DNA of 64,000 nt from Cryptomeria japonica (Eukaryota; Streptophyta; Pinopsida; Cupressales; Cupressaceae). The position numbers and the translations under genes are program-made. The stretch's first letter is position 1. Each line of letters starts with the position of its first letter. Under the pieces are notes generated by a model. That model saw only the letters and a program-made list of their open reading frames with translations. It was not told the origin of the DNA and ran no database searches. Location of the stretch: positions 418,896,757 through 418,960,756 of the forward strand of contig NC_081415.1 of assembly GCF_030272615.1 (NCBI RefSeq), in the 5' to 3' direction. This document shows, one piece after another, positions 33,879-45,371 of the stretch.

Positions 33879-35297
33879 TGATGAATAATGATGAACAACA
33901 GATACCCGAATCGGTACTAAGAGGGGGAGGTGAATCAATACAGATAAAAACTCTCTTCGGCCACTTTGTCTAGGTAAAGCAATACCAACTGGTTATCATC
34001 ATTGCTGAACTTAACCATGGCAATACCGGTTAAACATAGTAAGACACCAAACACCATAAACTAATAAGTTTTAACACTTCAAATACGATCAGTACTCGAC
34101 TTCAATTTCACCCATAAACATATGCATGTGGTATACTAGAAATACCATACCCTATAAATTCTACATGCATAGTTTTTCAACCAAATACTTCATAAACATC
34201 ACATGAAAAATGCATAACACATAACACATAGATTTTTCACGTGGAAACCCAAATGGGAAAAACCACGGTGGGGATGAATACCCACAAGCTTGTTTTGAAC
34301 TCTTTTGAAGCTTGCCCTATTAGGAGCCTAGTCCAGTTAGAGACTTTACAATAAGGTTCTTCTAGGAATCGATCCTATTAGAGATCACCCGGTTAAGGGA
34401 TGGTTATATACCCTATTAAAGGTTGAAACCCTGTTAAAGGTCACCTCGCCAGAGGATTTAAAGAACTCAATGATCTTGAGTCACTTGGTCACAGGTTTTA
34501 TAATAAGCCTATTAAAGCTACTCGGTAAAGGGATTTTCAAACTATTCAAATGATTAAAAGACAATAGGTAAAACTCCTGATCTGATAACAACACTACATG
34601 CCAAGGCAGATCCTTTCCATATCCTCTACTCTGCAATCACACTTTGCAGTTTCCCTCTTACTGGTCTCGCAAGTATCAAGTATCTCTTTACTTAGATACA
34701 CACACACAATATTTTCCAACAACTTTACAATAACAAACATCATTGGCCTTATAGACAACAGTTAGGTTGGTAACATAAACCCTAACCCTAAGATGCTTAG
34801 GTTTACAACACAGGCAGTCCAATCTCAACCATCCAAACATATTGCATAGTATTACAATTTCAAATAGATCACAAGACAATCTACATCATTCATTCATCAC
34901 CTCTCATGGGAATCAGTAACCCATCATGCTTTCTTCTCATACCATTAAGAAGAATGATCATTCCCAAGGTAGACTTCAAACACAGTTGGTCTTCTTATAC
35001 AAGATCCTTAGGAAAATCCTTCACATGCGCAAAGCTAACGTGGCACCTCAATCTCATTCACATCTCTTAGTTACTCATCACAGAGTATCATCGGTTGCAT
35101 CCCACAAGATGGATCACCAAAATGATAACCATAGAGCTGAGACTACCAACCGGTAGTCACACTAAGTGAAACCCTGACACCGGTTCATTACATCTCTTCA
35201 TGCTTCTTCATACTGGTTCACCAACTTTATTGACATCAATGACAACATACATTATCATCATATCAACAATCTTCCCATATGCCAACAATATCTAACA
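33879..35297. repeat. Solo LTR (1,419 bp) in gypsy-1, TSD GGCTT
   Basis: GGCTT occurs at 33874-33878 and 35298-35302. The element starts TGATGAATAATG and ends ATATCTAACA. It contains a 'cacgtggaaaccc' and 'accacggtgggga' block like the other two solo LTRs but is a more distant relative. It splits the integrase frame between TPYHPQA and NGKVE. Confidence 0.85.
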
Positions 35298-35302
35298 GGC
35301 TT

Positions 35303-35585
35303 GTGGGTGATAAGGTGTAGAATTTTTATGCTTGATGTTATATTCTTCTATCATAGTAGCAATTAGATTAGATATGAACTGAGCACCTTGATCTATAACA
35401 AGTTCTCTAGGAACTCCATACCTTGTAAATATCTCTTCATATATAAACTTTGCAACCTTGTTGTCTCTTGCATGTTTCATTACCCTGATCTCTACCCATT
35501 TAGTAATGTGGTTTGTACACACTAAGATATATGATTTTCCATTGGATGGGGGGTCAATTGTACCTATGAAATCCATTCCCCATTT
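35303..35585 (-). pseudogene. Gypsy-1 integrase catalytic core, N-terminal part
   Basis: MDFIGTIDPPSNGKSYILV holds the first catalytic aspartate, ELVIDQGAQF the second, and EYNIKHKNSTPYHPQA leads to the third, now across the solo LTR. The first two acidic residues are conserved. Confidence 0.9.
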
Positions 35586-35606
35586 ATCAAAATGTGTGAT
35601 AACAAC

Positions 35607-36390
35607 CTATGGATGCAAGGTCATCTCATCTAACCTAGTTGGATGACCCATCCTCTGATATCTATCACATTTCCTTGTATAGTTGGTTTCATCCTTATGA
35701 AGAGTAGGCCAACAATAACCTATATTGAGTATCTTCATTATTGTTCTTTTGGCTACAAAATGACCCCCACAAGGTTCATCATGACAAGCATGCAAAATGT
35801 CATATGTTTCATCTTCCCTGATGCACCTCCTCATGAAAATATTTGGTCTTGTGTAAAATAAACATCCATTGACCCAAGTATATGGAAAAATTTTCTCAAT
35901 AAGGATTCTTCTATTCTTTGGGGAGAAATATGAGGGTACTTTACCAATAACCAAATAATTTGCTATATCAGCATACCAAGGTATGTGGGTAGTGATAGAA
36001 AATAGATGTTCATATAAAAAAGAATCATCAATTATAGGTTCTTGAGGTTGATGTGTAAGCCTAAATAATAATGCAGCCACTACATTTTCTTTGCCTAGCT
36101 TATCTATGATAGTAATATCAAATTCTTGCATTAAAAGTAACCATCTTGCAAGTCTGCTAGAAACAACCAGCTTATTCATAAGGTACCTTATTGTTGTATG
36201 ATCAGTGTAAACATATAATTGGTATCCTGTTATTTAATGTCTAAATTTTTTAAGGGCATAAATTATTGCTAACATCTCTTTTTCTATTACAGTATAGTTT
36301 AATTTAGGTCCTTGCAGATTTTTGCTTATGTAGTAGACTGCATTTTCAATGGCTCCTTCTTTCTAGTCTAGCACTGCTCCAACTGCATGA
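35607..36390 (-). pseudogene. Gypsy-1 RNase H end and integrase zinc-binding domain
   Basis: The 190-aa frame 36179-35607 begins in the RNase H/tether (RLARWLLLMQEFDITIIDK, ENVVAALLFRLT). It continues into the HHCC zinc domain of integrase (HACHDEPCGGHF ... KCDRYQRMG). The upstream RNase H core at 36180-36390 is present but has stops (for example near 36235). Confidence 0.85.
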
Positions 36391-37460
36391 TCAGAGGCAT
36401 CAATGTAGATATAGAAGGTCATATTGCATTTAGGTCCTTGAAGGATTGGATCTTAAGTAAGTACAACCTTGAGATCTTGGAAGGCTTTATCACATGTTGG
36501 TGTCCACTGAAAATCTACATAAGACCATACAAGAGACCTGCAATGGTGCTGAAATTTTTGACAAATCTCCTATAGTAGCTAGCATGCCCCAAAAAACTAT
36601 GCACATATTTTTGCTTCATAGTAATTGGAAGAGTTTGAATTACCTCTATTTTGGCAGGATCTACTTGAATTCCCTTAGTTGAGATGTAGTGACCTAAGAC
36701 CACTCCTTCTTGCATCATGAGAAAATATTTCTCATTGTTGAGTGAAAGATTATGATCCTAACATCTTTGTATCACTTTAGATAAGTTATCAAGTGCTTCC
36801 TAAAATTCATCTTCATATGTGGTGAAATCATCCATGTAGATCTCTGAGCGATTCTGGGAGATATCAACAAAGATGCTTAAGACTGCCCTCTGAAAGGTTG
36901 TTGGAGCATTACACAATCCAAATGGAAGAACAAAGTACGCATAGGTTCCCCAGGGACAAGTGAAGGTGGTCTTGTCCTGATCCCTTGGTCCTATTTGAAT
37001 CTGAATATAGCCACTAAACCCATCAAGGAATGAAAAGATTTTTTTTCCCTTCTAAGGAATCCAAAACTTGATCAATCAATGGGAGTGGAAAATGGTCTTT
37101 TTTGTAGCTTTGTTTAATTATCTATAATCTACACATACCCTCCATTTTGCATTATTCTTTGGAACAATCACCAAAGGTGATACCCATTCACTATCTGAGA
37201 TAGGGTAAAGAAAACCTGCATCCAATAGTTTCTGTAATTCAGTCTAGACAATCTCCTTAAGAGCTAGATTAACTCTTCTCTGTGTCTGTCTAATTGGTTT
37301 AGTGTGCTCTTGGATATATATTCTATGAGTACATAGTTTAGGATCTAATCCTACCATATCAGTGTAGTATCAGGAAAATGCGGACTTCTTCTCCTCTAAC
37401 CAATGTTTCAATGTCTGCTCTTGCTATGTAGAGAGATTATAGTTTATAATGAGTTTCTTT
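36391..37460 (-). pseudogene. Gypsy-1 reverse transcriptase, broken
   Basis: The catalytic motif YMDDF is intact at 36824-36838. It is followed by EGVVLGHYISTKGIQVDPAKI (minus strand, ending 36515) and HSFLGHASYYRRFVKNF. Upstream segments give the palm region and the SEWVSPLVIVPKN-like approach near 37150-37180 with a stop-rich frame. Stops at several points rule out a functional enzyme. Confidence 0.85.
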
Positions 37461-37794
37461 CTAGGAGCTACTTCAATTTGGTTAGTCATTTTATTCATGA
37501 AAGCTTAATTCACACTTGGTAGATTTATATCATGAGGCAGCAGAGTATGAAGGAATGCTAGAGTAATCAAATTTGAACTAGGTAATAGTCTTTGTGATGG
37601 ATGTCTAGAATTGTCCGAAGTACCTTCTCATGTAGCATGTTCTGCACATATTATTTAACACATGTATCAAGACTTGATCTTCATCATAAAGTTGGAGGAG
37701 AGGACTTCTATCAAGTATCATCAAGTTTACCACAAACTTGTTATCTTCCTCAGGCTCATCACCTAAGTCAAGCTAGATGAATTGTTCTTATTCT

Positions 37795-38301
37795 TCATGT
37801 GGTTAAGCAGGTGGATAAAGTCAATTTCTTTGTACTGTATTCATTGGTAATAGTCATATCTCCTGACCTGCATCCAATATAAGCATCCACAGTAGCCAAC
37901 CAGGGTCCACCTAGAATTACTGGATATCCTCCCAAGGTAGCTTTGGGAGATAAAATCATAAAATCAGTTGGATACTCCCAAGAGTCAAACATTACCACAA
38001 TGTTTTCTATCATACCATCTAGATTGACAGTGGAACTGTCACCAAGTTGAAGAACTATATGAGTAGGTCTTATATTTTCCAAATTCAGATTCTGCATGAT
38101 CTCTTTGGTCATGACATTAATAGCAACTCCTAAATCTATGAGAGAATTTTGAACCATAACTCCATTTATCATTATTCCTACTATCGGGCTACCAAGGTCT
38201 AAGTACTTAGGCATGATTACTTTCCCTAGCACAATATCGGCTAACTTACCCATTACATGAATTGTTGCAAGATCCTTCTTCTTCCTCCCATGTTTCTTCA
38301 A
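37795..38301 (-). pseudogene. Gypsy-1 aspartic protease
   Basis: This 168-aa frame has MPKYLDLGSPIVGIMINGV and LIDLGVAINVMTKEIM, the protease active-site region of Athila/Tat elements (D-L-G in place of the retroviral D-S/T-G). The flap and the ILGGPWL segment follow. It is one of the better preserved parts. It would have cleaved the Gag-Pol polyprotein. Confidence 0.85.
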
Positions 38302-39600
38302 GCATGCCTCTCTAATAGCCTTACTATATATAGGAACATCCTTAATTGCTTAAAATGGGGGTATATTAATTGAAACTTGCTTAAGCTGGTCTAGGAAATC
38401 AAAGGTTGGCTTAGAGACAAACTTTTATTGAGCCAATCTTTGAGGGAATGGAGGATCTAGGTTGTTAGATTCTTCAGTTGGTAAAACAGGAGTAGGTTCT
38501 CTAGGTTCCTCCTCTTCACTAGTTAACTTTGTGATAATAGGAATACCAGGTGACGGAAACTTTTTTCCTAACTGAAGATGTACATCACTAATGCTAACTT
38601 AATATGCAGGGTATTGATTGAATTCTATGGAATACTATGGTTGTTGTTGTTGCCATGTTTTATTATTGGGATTAGGAGCAGGTTGAGTTGGTAATTGAGT
38701 AGGCCTTGGTGGAACATTGATATGTGCAGGTGGCATAATGGTTGACTAGTTAGTAGGTTGATTAGGTTGGAGATATCTAGGTGGTTGATTAGGCCATTTT
38801 TGTCCCCTCTAAGGCTGTGATTGAGACCAATTGGTTTGTTGTGGCTGCCACTAAAGATGTACATCACTAATGCTAACTTAATATGCAGGGTATTGATTGA
38901 ATTTTGTGGAATACTATGGTTGTTGTTGTTGCCATGTTTTATTATTGGGATTAGGAGCAGGTTGGGTTGGTAATTGAGTAAGCCTTGGTGGAACATTGAT
39001 AGGGGAAAGTGGCATAATGGTTTACTGGTTAGTAGGTTGATTAGGTTGGAGATATCCAGGTGGTTGATTAGGCCATTTTTATCCCCTCCAAGGCTATGAT
39101 TAAGGCCAATTGGTTTGTTGTGGCTGCCAATTTCCTTGAGGTGGTTACCATTGAGCTTGAGGTCCAGACTAAGAATTTGATTGATAATTCCATTGTGGGT
39201 TCCCATAATTGCCAAAATTAGGAGCATATTGATTTTGCCACTGATTACTAGGTGCATAGAAATATGTACCATTACAAGATAAGGGATCAGGTGGCATACC
39301 TTGTCTTGGAGCCCATTATTTCCTTTGAGATACAAAGAAAATTTGGCCCTCATCATCCTCTATTGGATGAGAGTCTATCTGATGAATTTTGTTGTCGATG
39401 CTTGCCATCTTTTTGCATCTACACTCCTTTTTCCTCTATCTGCAATGAGGACAAAATTCAGATAATATTATCTCTGCAGCATCTTGCTAATGTTTTTTCT
39501 GAAGAGTGTAGATTTGTGTGGCCATAGTATTGATAATATCTTGCTGAAAATATTTGAGTAGATTAGTCAACTCTATTCTCTAGACCCCAAAGTTAGCTTT
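38302..39600 (-). pseudogene. Gypsy-1 Gag C-terminal region, Q/P/N-rich, with internal duplication
   Basis: The correct frame is rich in Q, P, N and W and leads directly into protease. It contains a 279-bp (93-codon, in-frame) tandem duplication: 38575-38853 and 38854-39132. Stops occur in both copies. The long frame at 38625-39356 in another phase is only a shadow of this low-complexity coding region. Confidence 0.75.
38575..39132. repeat. 279-bp tandem duplication in gypsy-1 gag
   Basis: Both units begin 'aagatgtacatcactaatgc' and stay highly similar throughout. 279 is divisible by three, so the duplication preserved the frame when it arose. Confidence 0.9.
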
Positions 39601-40210
39601 ATTTCCTCATGATGTATATTTGTATCCTTTGGGCTTTCTCAATGCAACTCTTGAATAATTTTGGTAGAGTTGTTGTATGTCACTCCAAGTAGCTTGAGTA
39701 ATATCACCACCACCCATGAGGAGAGCATCAATACATTCCTCATTGATTCCCCTTAAGAATACCAATTTATGGGAATCCTCACTCAATGGATTATGTTTGG
39801 ACTTCTTCAAACTAAAGAGAAACCTTCCTACTTAGTCTTTTAGAGATTCCTCATCTTTTTGATACATCCTGGATATATCATCTCCCCTCATATCACTTCC
39901 TCTATAGTAGTCCTTGTATTTGTTGAGGAATTTTTTCTTCATGGTGGCCCAATCAGTAATAGAGTCTTCTCCTAAGGACATGAACTGGTGGAGAGAAGAA
40001 TCCTTCAAGGTGGATGGAAAAAACTTAAGTTTGTGTCCATCTATGGTATAGTCATAACTTCTGCATAGGACATCAAGTTCAAAAGGGAAGGTGTTTGGGT
40101 CTTCTGTAATAAGGCCACAAAAGTGAGGGAGAGCAGTAGGATGAATGTTCTTCAGATTGGCATTGGCTCCCTGTGGTGGAATAGGAAACTTAAAGGTCAA
40201 GTCAAAAGGT
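39601..40210 (-). pseudogene. Gypsy-1 Gag capsid region
   Basis: Two frames (40200-39832 and 39810-39607) encode a plant retrotransposon Gag: FPFELDVLCRSYDY, KLKFFPSTLKDSSLHQFMSL, ITDWATMKKKFLNKY and KDEESLKD. One stop separates them. It would form the particle shell. A start codon is plausible at 40200. Confidence 0.85.
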
Positions 40211-40572
40211 GGGGTGGATCATATTGCCTTGGTAGATTACTAATGCAAAAAAGGATCTCATACAGGTGGTGGCTCAAGTGGAGGAATGAAACTATCTAGC
40301 CCATTATTATCTAGGTCTGCAAAGAGTTGTACAAAATGATCAATCTCGGGCTCAAAATTTAGATTTTCAGGAAGATATTCTTTAGAGTGATCGATTAGGA
40401 AGGAATCTCCCAAGGGTATCTCTTATTCTATGTATACAAATATTGAAAAGCTAACATTAGACCTGCGTGAATCACATGAATAACTTATTCTACTCTAGGA
40501 AGTAAAGTACTGCTGTAATAATGACCTAACAAATGAAATCCTATGTTCCCATAAAATCTCAGTTTGTCACCA

Positions 40573-40590
40573 TCCTTGACAATGACATAA
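40573..40590 (-). other. Probable decayed primer binding site of gypsy-1
   Basis: The minus strand reads TTATGTCATTGTCAAGGA four bases from the 5' LTR. It resembles the tRNA-Asp site used by Athila elements with seven mismatches, six of them C-to-T or G-to-A, the pattern of methylcytosine decay. The identification is inference. Confidence 0.45.
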
Positions 40591-40594
40591 AAAA

Positions 40595-41864
40595 TGTTGG
40601 TTCAAAACAATGGATGTTACACACAACTTAGTACTCAACTTAGAGACACAAGTTCCTATCTGAGCAGCTATCCAAACCCCACTACCTTGAATCATTTATC
40701 TTATCAATCTGAGGATGTACAACATGAAATGGGACAACAAAATGTATGCACCAAGAGTGTCTAGGAACAAATCTATCCTACTTTAAGCAAATGGAAATAC
40801 TAAACAAATCTTCATAGGAAAGGAACTTGATTTAAAATCACAACTCATAAATTATGCTAACTTCTACTATCAAAATGTAAATTCTTTTAACTTATACAAA
40901 AATAACTATTCTGCTCTATCTTGGATGTAGGAATAGACAAAAAGGAATAGTACGTGGCTACAGAAGTAGATAACGAGCAATTTAACAAAAAAAAATTAGA
41001 TAGCTCAAATGATAAAGCCCATAAAAGATAACTAGATAGAATCCTCACCAAGTGGGTCCCCTTGGGTGAGTCTTCTGGAATGAAAGTTATAATAGAAACT
41101 AACTTATTGAGCTTGCACAACCATATTAAAACACTATAATCTTATTTAGAAAGGACATATACTCTTTATTTAGAAATCAGTTGAACAACATAGCATTTCT
41201 TGATACAAAAACAATAACTAACCATCTAAGGAACATGAGAAGGATTTATAACATCCATTCTTGCAACAATTCCCATAGGAGTCACTCCACTTCCTAATAT
41301 CTAGGTGGGGGATTTTATTTAGACTATGAAATCTAAGAAAATTGAGACAATTAGGACTCTGTCCCATCCTTGAACATCTGCAAATCTTCCCTAAATATGC
41401 TCTAACATCCATCATGACTATTAATAGAACTATTAATGAATCATGATTGTTTTGAAGATTCCTTAATGAGCTTGGATAACTAGTGCCCGAGTTGCAACAA
41501 TCCTTGACCCCTTTACACCTTGTTGTCCAGTCTTGTTCACGTTGCCATGCTAATAAAAATGAATTCCTATTTCATTACAAAGAATTTTTTTTTGCAACTG
41601 CAACACCAAGATTAGAGAAAGCATTCCCATACACATTTCATGATCATCCATTACAACACAATCATTAATCACACAAAGACAATACATTCTTTATACTTGC
41701 ATTCATAAAGTTCATGGTTTTGTCAAAATAAAGGTCTCAAACTATAGGTAACATAATTATCAAACAGGTCCATAAAGTCAATTAAAGCATGATATAAAGC
41801 CCATGAAAAAGTCCTAAGCATAGAAAAATGGCTGCAAATAAAAGCATAAAACTAAGGCTCATCA
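40595..41864 (-). repeat. Gypsy-1 5' LTR (1,270 bp)
   Basis: Plus-strand ends are TGTTGGTTC and GCTCATCA. It pairs with 27539-28791. TSD AAGTA follows immediately at 41865-41869. Confidence 0.92.
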
Positions 41865-41869
41865 AAGTA

Positions 41870-42680
41870 CATGAAAGGAATGATGGTAGCTACAAGATTT
41901 TGGAATAATGTAAAGGTTTGCATGAAAAGGGTATAAACAATTTCATAATGACAATTTTTTTACAGATACTAGAGATAAAAAGTAGATAACCATTTGAAGA
42001 GAAGACCTAAAAAGATGAAAGGCCTAAACCCATTTATGCCTTTACTCTTACATATTGGAGGAATATTATCCCAAGAAAGCGAATGTCTACAAAAAAATAT
42101 CAAAGTGCAACAAGATAGTCAAAGGACATTAATGCATTGATGCATCGACAAAACACGGTCTATCTTGCTAGCAGTCCTTCAAAGAGCAGTCTACATGAAG
42201 TAAATTGTTTTCTTTCAACTGTGTCAAGAAATGACAGTAGGATAGATGACAATCTCTTGTACATAATAGCATGTGATAAAAACATGAGTAGATAGAGTTT
42301 CTATGGTCTCAGGGAAAAATCCAAGGGATAAAAGATGCAATGTGTATCATCTGATAATAGTTTGACCATTATCAAAGAAAAATGTTAGAGGAAATGGAGT
42401 TATGTGATAAAAAGAAAGGGCTATCCTAATGAAGAAAACTAAACAATAGAGACTTGAAATCCCCAAGAGACCCTTTTTCTTTGCAGATAGGATAGTAAAA
42501 AAGAGGACTATGATTGATTTGAGAGAAAATATGTTCAAGATAGTGAGAATAAAAGTAGGGGAATCTTTGGAAAGGTGAAAAATTTATGACAATCGATGTA
42601 AAGGAATACATATGAGAGAGAAAAGTTTGAGAGGAATTGTTTAAAGGGATGAGAGATATTAAAACACAACAAAATGATAA
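41870..42680 (+). repeat. Element E 3' LTR, segment 2
   Basis: It resumes with 'catgaaaggaatgatggtag', matching 5954 onward, and continues as the match to 25681-25980 without the LINE. It ends abruptly where element F starts (TGTATA at 42681). Confidence 0.75.
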
Positions 42681-42696
42681 TGTATATCTGTAGTTT

Positions 42697-43706
42697 TGTG
42701 TGTGAAAAGTGGACATGTATCTGAATCTGTATCTGAATACACAACACTTCAATTAAGTCATTAGATGCATGGTTAGTAAATCAATAATCGATAATGAACA
42801 ATAAACCATTACAAAGCGACCTATTTTCTTCTAGTAGATGCGAGTTTAGTCTTGCTCTTAGATTTCATATGCAATACCAGTGACTAGACAACATCTAAAT
42901 GAAGGATTTAATCTATATGAGCATGAAATTGAGCTAAATGGATGCAAGATTAAGCTAGATATGCATGATTAATCTAACATGATTTAAGAAATATTAAGAT
43001 AGATTATTTAACAAATATGAAATAACTAATATGCAATATCTCAATGCACAAAATCTTAATGAACCTAGAGCAAAAACAATAGAATAACAATACAGTCTCC
43101 AAGATCCTTGAATGAGAGATGAGAGCCTGAATTTAAAGAAAATTTAGAAAGAAACCAGTAACTGAGATAAAATGATGATGAGCAATCAAGATTTCCAAGA
43201 GGAAGCACAATCTAGGTGAATTGATGTGGTTGGTTTCTTTTCTCAGTTTTAAAGGAAATTGAACTAAAATTAAGATAAAATCAGAAAAAATTGATTTATT
43301 CTCTATTTCATTCAATTTTGATATTTAAATGTTTTAATTTCTTTCTTTGAGATTATTCTTCAATTTTTAATTTGATTTTCAAGATTATCTCCAATTGATT
43401 TCTTTTCTCAATTTTTAATTCTTTTTTTTTATGATTTAATGGCAAATTGATTTATTTAGTTAAATATGCTAGGATATTTAATAAAATAAATAAGATAATT
43501 GTTTAAAAAAATGATTTTCTTAGAATGATCAATTATTTAAATAATTAATTAATTAATATTGGTTGATTAATTTGCCATGTGACATGGTGATTTAAGAAAT
43601 TAATTGTGTGCTCAAGATTAATTTTAAATTGCCTTTGGTTAGGACCTTGGTGATGTTGTCGAGATTAGGGGTTCATGGTTTAGATGACCATTTTCAGGGT
43701 ATTACA
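42697..43706 (-). repeat. Gypsy-2 3' LTR (1,010 bp)
   Basis: Plus-strand ends are TGTGTGTGAAAAG and GGGTATTACA. It is collinear with 61970-62998. Confidence 0.92.
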
Positions 43707-43721
43707 TTTGCCCCTCTTTGA
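43707..43721 (-). other. Polypurine tract of gypsy-2
   Basis: The minus strand reads AAAGAGGGGCAAA immediately before the 3' LTR. Confidence 0.85.
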
Positions 43722-44670
43722 GTTAATGTGCGAGCAACACATTGGTTCAAAGAATAGTTGATGTCTAGAAGATACAAGTTCTGAACTTGATTGATCATGA
43801 ACTAGATGAAGAACGAGGTATTCAACTTGTTTTGAAGTGATGAAATTGAACAGAGTTGATTAAAGAGAAATCGGTCCTGAACTTGATTGAACTAGGACCG
43901 ATGAAGAGAAAAGATACCTAACTTGAACTTGATTTATCAAGAATCAGATCTTATTGATCTAGAATTTGATTGAACTAGACACAGTGAATGAAGATAAAAC
44001 TGATCTTGAACTTAATGGATCAAGATATGATGAGCAAAGATAAACTGTCCAGCTTGATTCGATTGCGATGAAACTGAACGCCTGCTTAGATTGAGTGTGT
44101 GATCAAAGATATTCTTTAAACCCTTGATTGATTTTAAATGAATAATCAACTTGATGAAAAGCAATGCAACTGATTAACGTTAAGCAAACTAATTTACACA
44201 AAGACAATATCAACTTGATTTGATTGACGAAACTGATATGCCCTTAGAGATTGATTTGATGAAGCTTAGTTGGTCGACTTGTAACAAAGATTTTTTAAAA
44301 ATAAATTCTCGACTTTGAGGTCATGAGTATGCCCCCTCGGGAGAGAAATCGAAAGATAGTGAGGGTTGCACATTAATTAAAGGCAATTGTTTTGAGTGAT
44401 GATAAGTTATTTGAGCACAAAGATTAATGTTGAAGATTAAAATGAGAGTTAATGTGAGAATTAAATTGAGATTTAGCGTTGATTAATGAGAATTAAGCAC
44501 AAATTGAAGAAGAGAATGAGCAGGTGATGAAAGTACTAAGTGATCTCAGTTGTGCAAAATTGACTAGGAGGATGATCTCAAATTTCTATTTCGATCAAAA
44601 AAATGGAATCAAGACTATCGATTTAGCTAAGGGTGCAAGTTTGACGTCTATCAGAGCAATTTGAAAAATT
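43722..44670. other. Gypsy-2 3' spacer with degenerate repeats
   Basis: No gene is present. Between about 43770 and 44060 the phrase 'gaacttgattga' and close variants recur at irregular 50-80-bp spacing, giving a decayed tandem repeat. Such repeats are common in the 3' spacer of plant Tat/Ogre elements. Confidence 0.55.
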
Positions 44671-44681
44671 AGGGTTTTGGC

Positions 44682-44688
44682 TATATAA
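44682..44688 (+). promoter_or_regulatory. TATA box for the antisense PMD gene
   Basis: TATATAAGG lies on the plus strand about 75 bp before an ATG (44763) and upstream of the PMD coding region. The direction is opposite to the gypsy-2 Pol genes. A splice-donor-like ATG/GTAAGT follows at 44838. Confidence 0.5.
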
Positions 44689-45371
44689 GGGATCCATGTC
44701 TCATTTTCAAGTCATTTTCACCTCTCCAAGTTTGAAATTTTAAAAGCCCTCTGCGAAGAAAAATGGCCATTCCAATCCAGGAGAACCATTTTGAGTGCCA
44801 GAGATGATATAATCGACCGTGAAACTACGACCCAATGGTAAGTGATCGATCTTAAGCCTATTTGAATTCTTAAATTTTAAAATTTGATTGATTTTTTTGC
44901 ATTTTTAAGTCATTGAAAGTCGTGTGCCACAGTTTATCATGCAAGATAAGACCATTTATCCTACAATAAATTGTCTCCTTAGTGGTTTATTGTATGGGCA
45001 TATAGGGTTTGTCATTCGGTGTTGTCCCATGTCTCATACAAATTTGTTCTTGAGTTCCCACTTTGTCATACGATGTATAATACTTTTTCATATTGTGATA
45101 GTTTGTCGTGTGATGTATAATCCTGATTCATACAAAATTCTTCCCTTTTGTGAACTCGTATGAAAAACAACAAGCATGTTTTAGGGTCAAAATATCAAAT
45201 TTTGATTTTGCATTTTGTATATTTGGATTTACGAGCATGTTTAGCATATTTGTAGTGCAAGTTGGAACACATGCTGACGATGTTTATGGATGATTTTGCA
45301 AATTCGGTTTCTAGATATCTTGTTTTGATGTGTGTATCTGCCTATGATGGGATGAGTTCATGGTTTATCTG

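Larger units (their letters stand above)
27539..41864 (-). mobile_element. Gypsy-1: full-length Athila-like Ty3/gypsy element, TSD AAGTA
   Basis: LTRs of 1,253 and 1,270 bp flank gag, protease, RT, RNase H and integrase in gypsy order, followed by about 2.5 kb of further open-frame-like sequence before the 3' LTR. TSD AAGTA lies at 27534-27538 and 41865-41869. The homologous unoccupied site 'aggaagtacatgaaagg' is present at 5950-5966, a direct empty-site proof. The LTRs differ at many positions, so this is an old insertion. Two solo LTRs sit in its integrase gene. Without them it is about 11.6 kb. The RT motif (YMDDF), a degraded tRNA-Asp-like primer site and the post-pol gene fit the Athila/Tat side of gypsy. 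Confidence 0.92.
5329..42680 (+). mobile_element. LTR element E (old host element for nested insertions)
   Basis: Two direct copies of a sequence of at least 1.4 kb, each split by other elements, flank about 0.9 kb. The left copy is 5329-6475 plus 25681-25980; the right copy is 26879-27538 plus 41870-42680. A purine tract AAAAAAGAAGAAGGGGTGAA (26859-26878) directly precedes TGTTGATTG at the right copy, as a polypurine tract precedes a 3' LTR; this is the basis for the plus orientation. No retroelement gene is recognisable between the copies, so E is non-autonomous or internally deleted. The copies share text such as 'gaggccataacttgtgaac'. The left end is covered by copia and the right end by element F. 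Confidence 0.55.

Noticed and set aside
38625-39356. 243-aa open frame on the minus strand
   Set aside because: It is out of phase with the Gag/protease frame; its repeats and composition (L, N, H, I) are a shadow of the Q/P/N-rich Gag tail and its 279-bp duplication.
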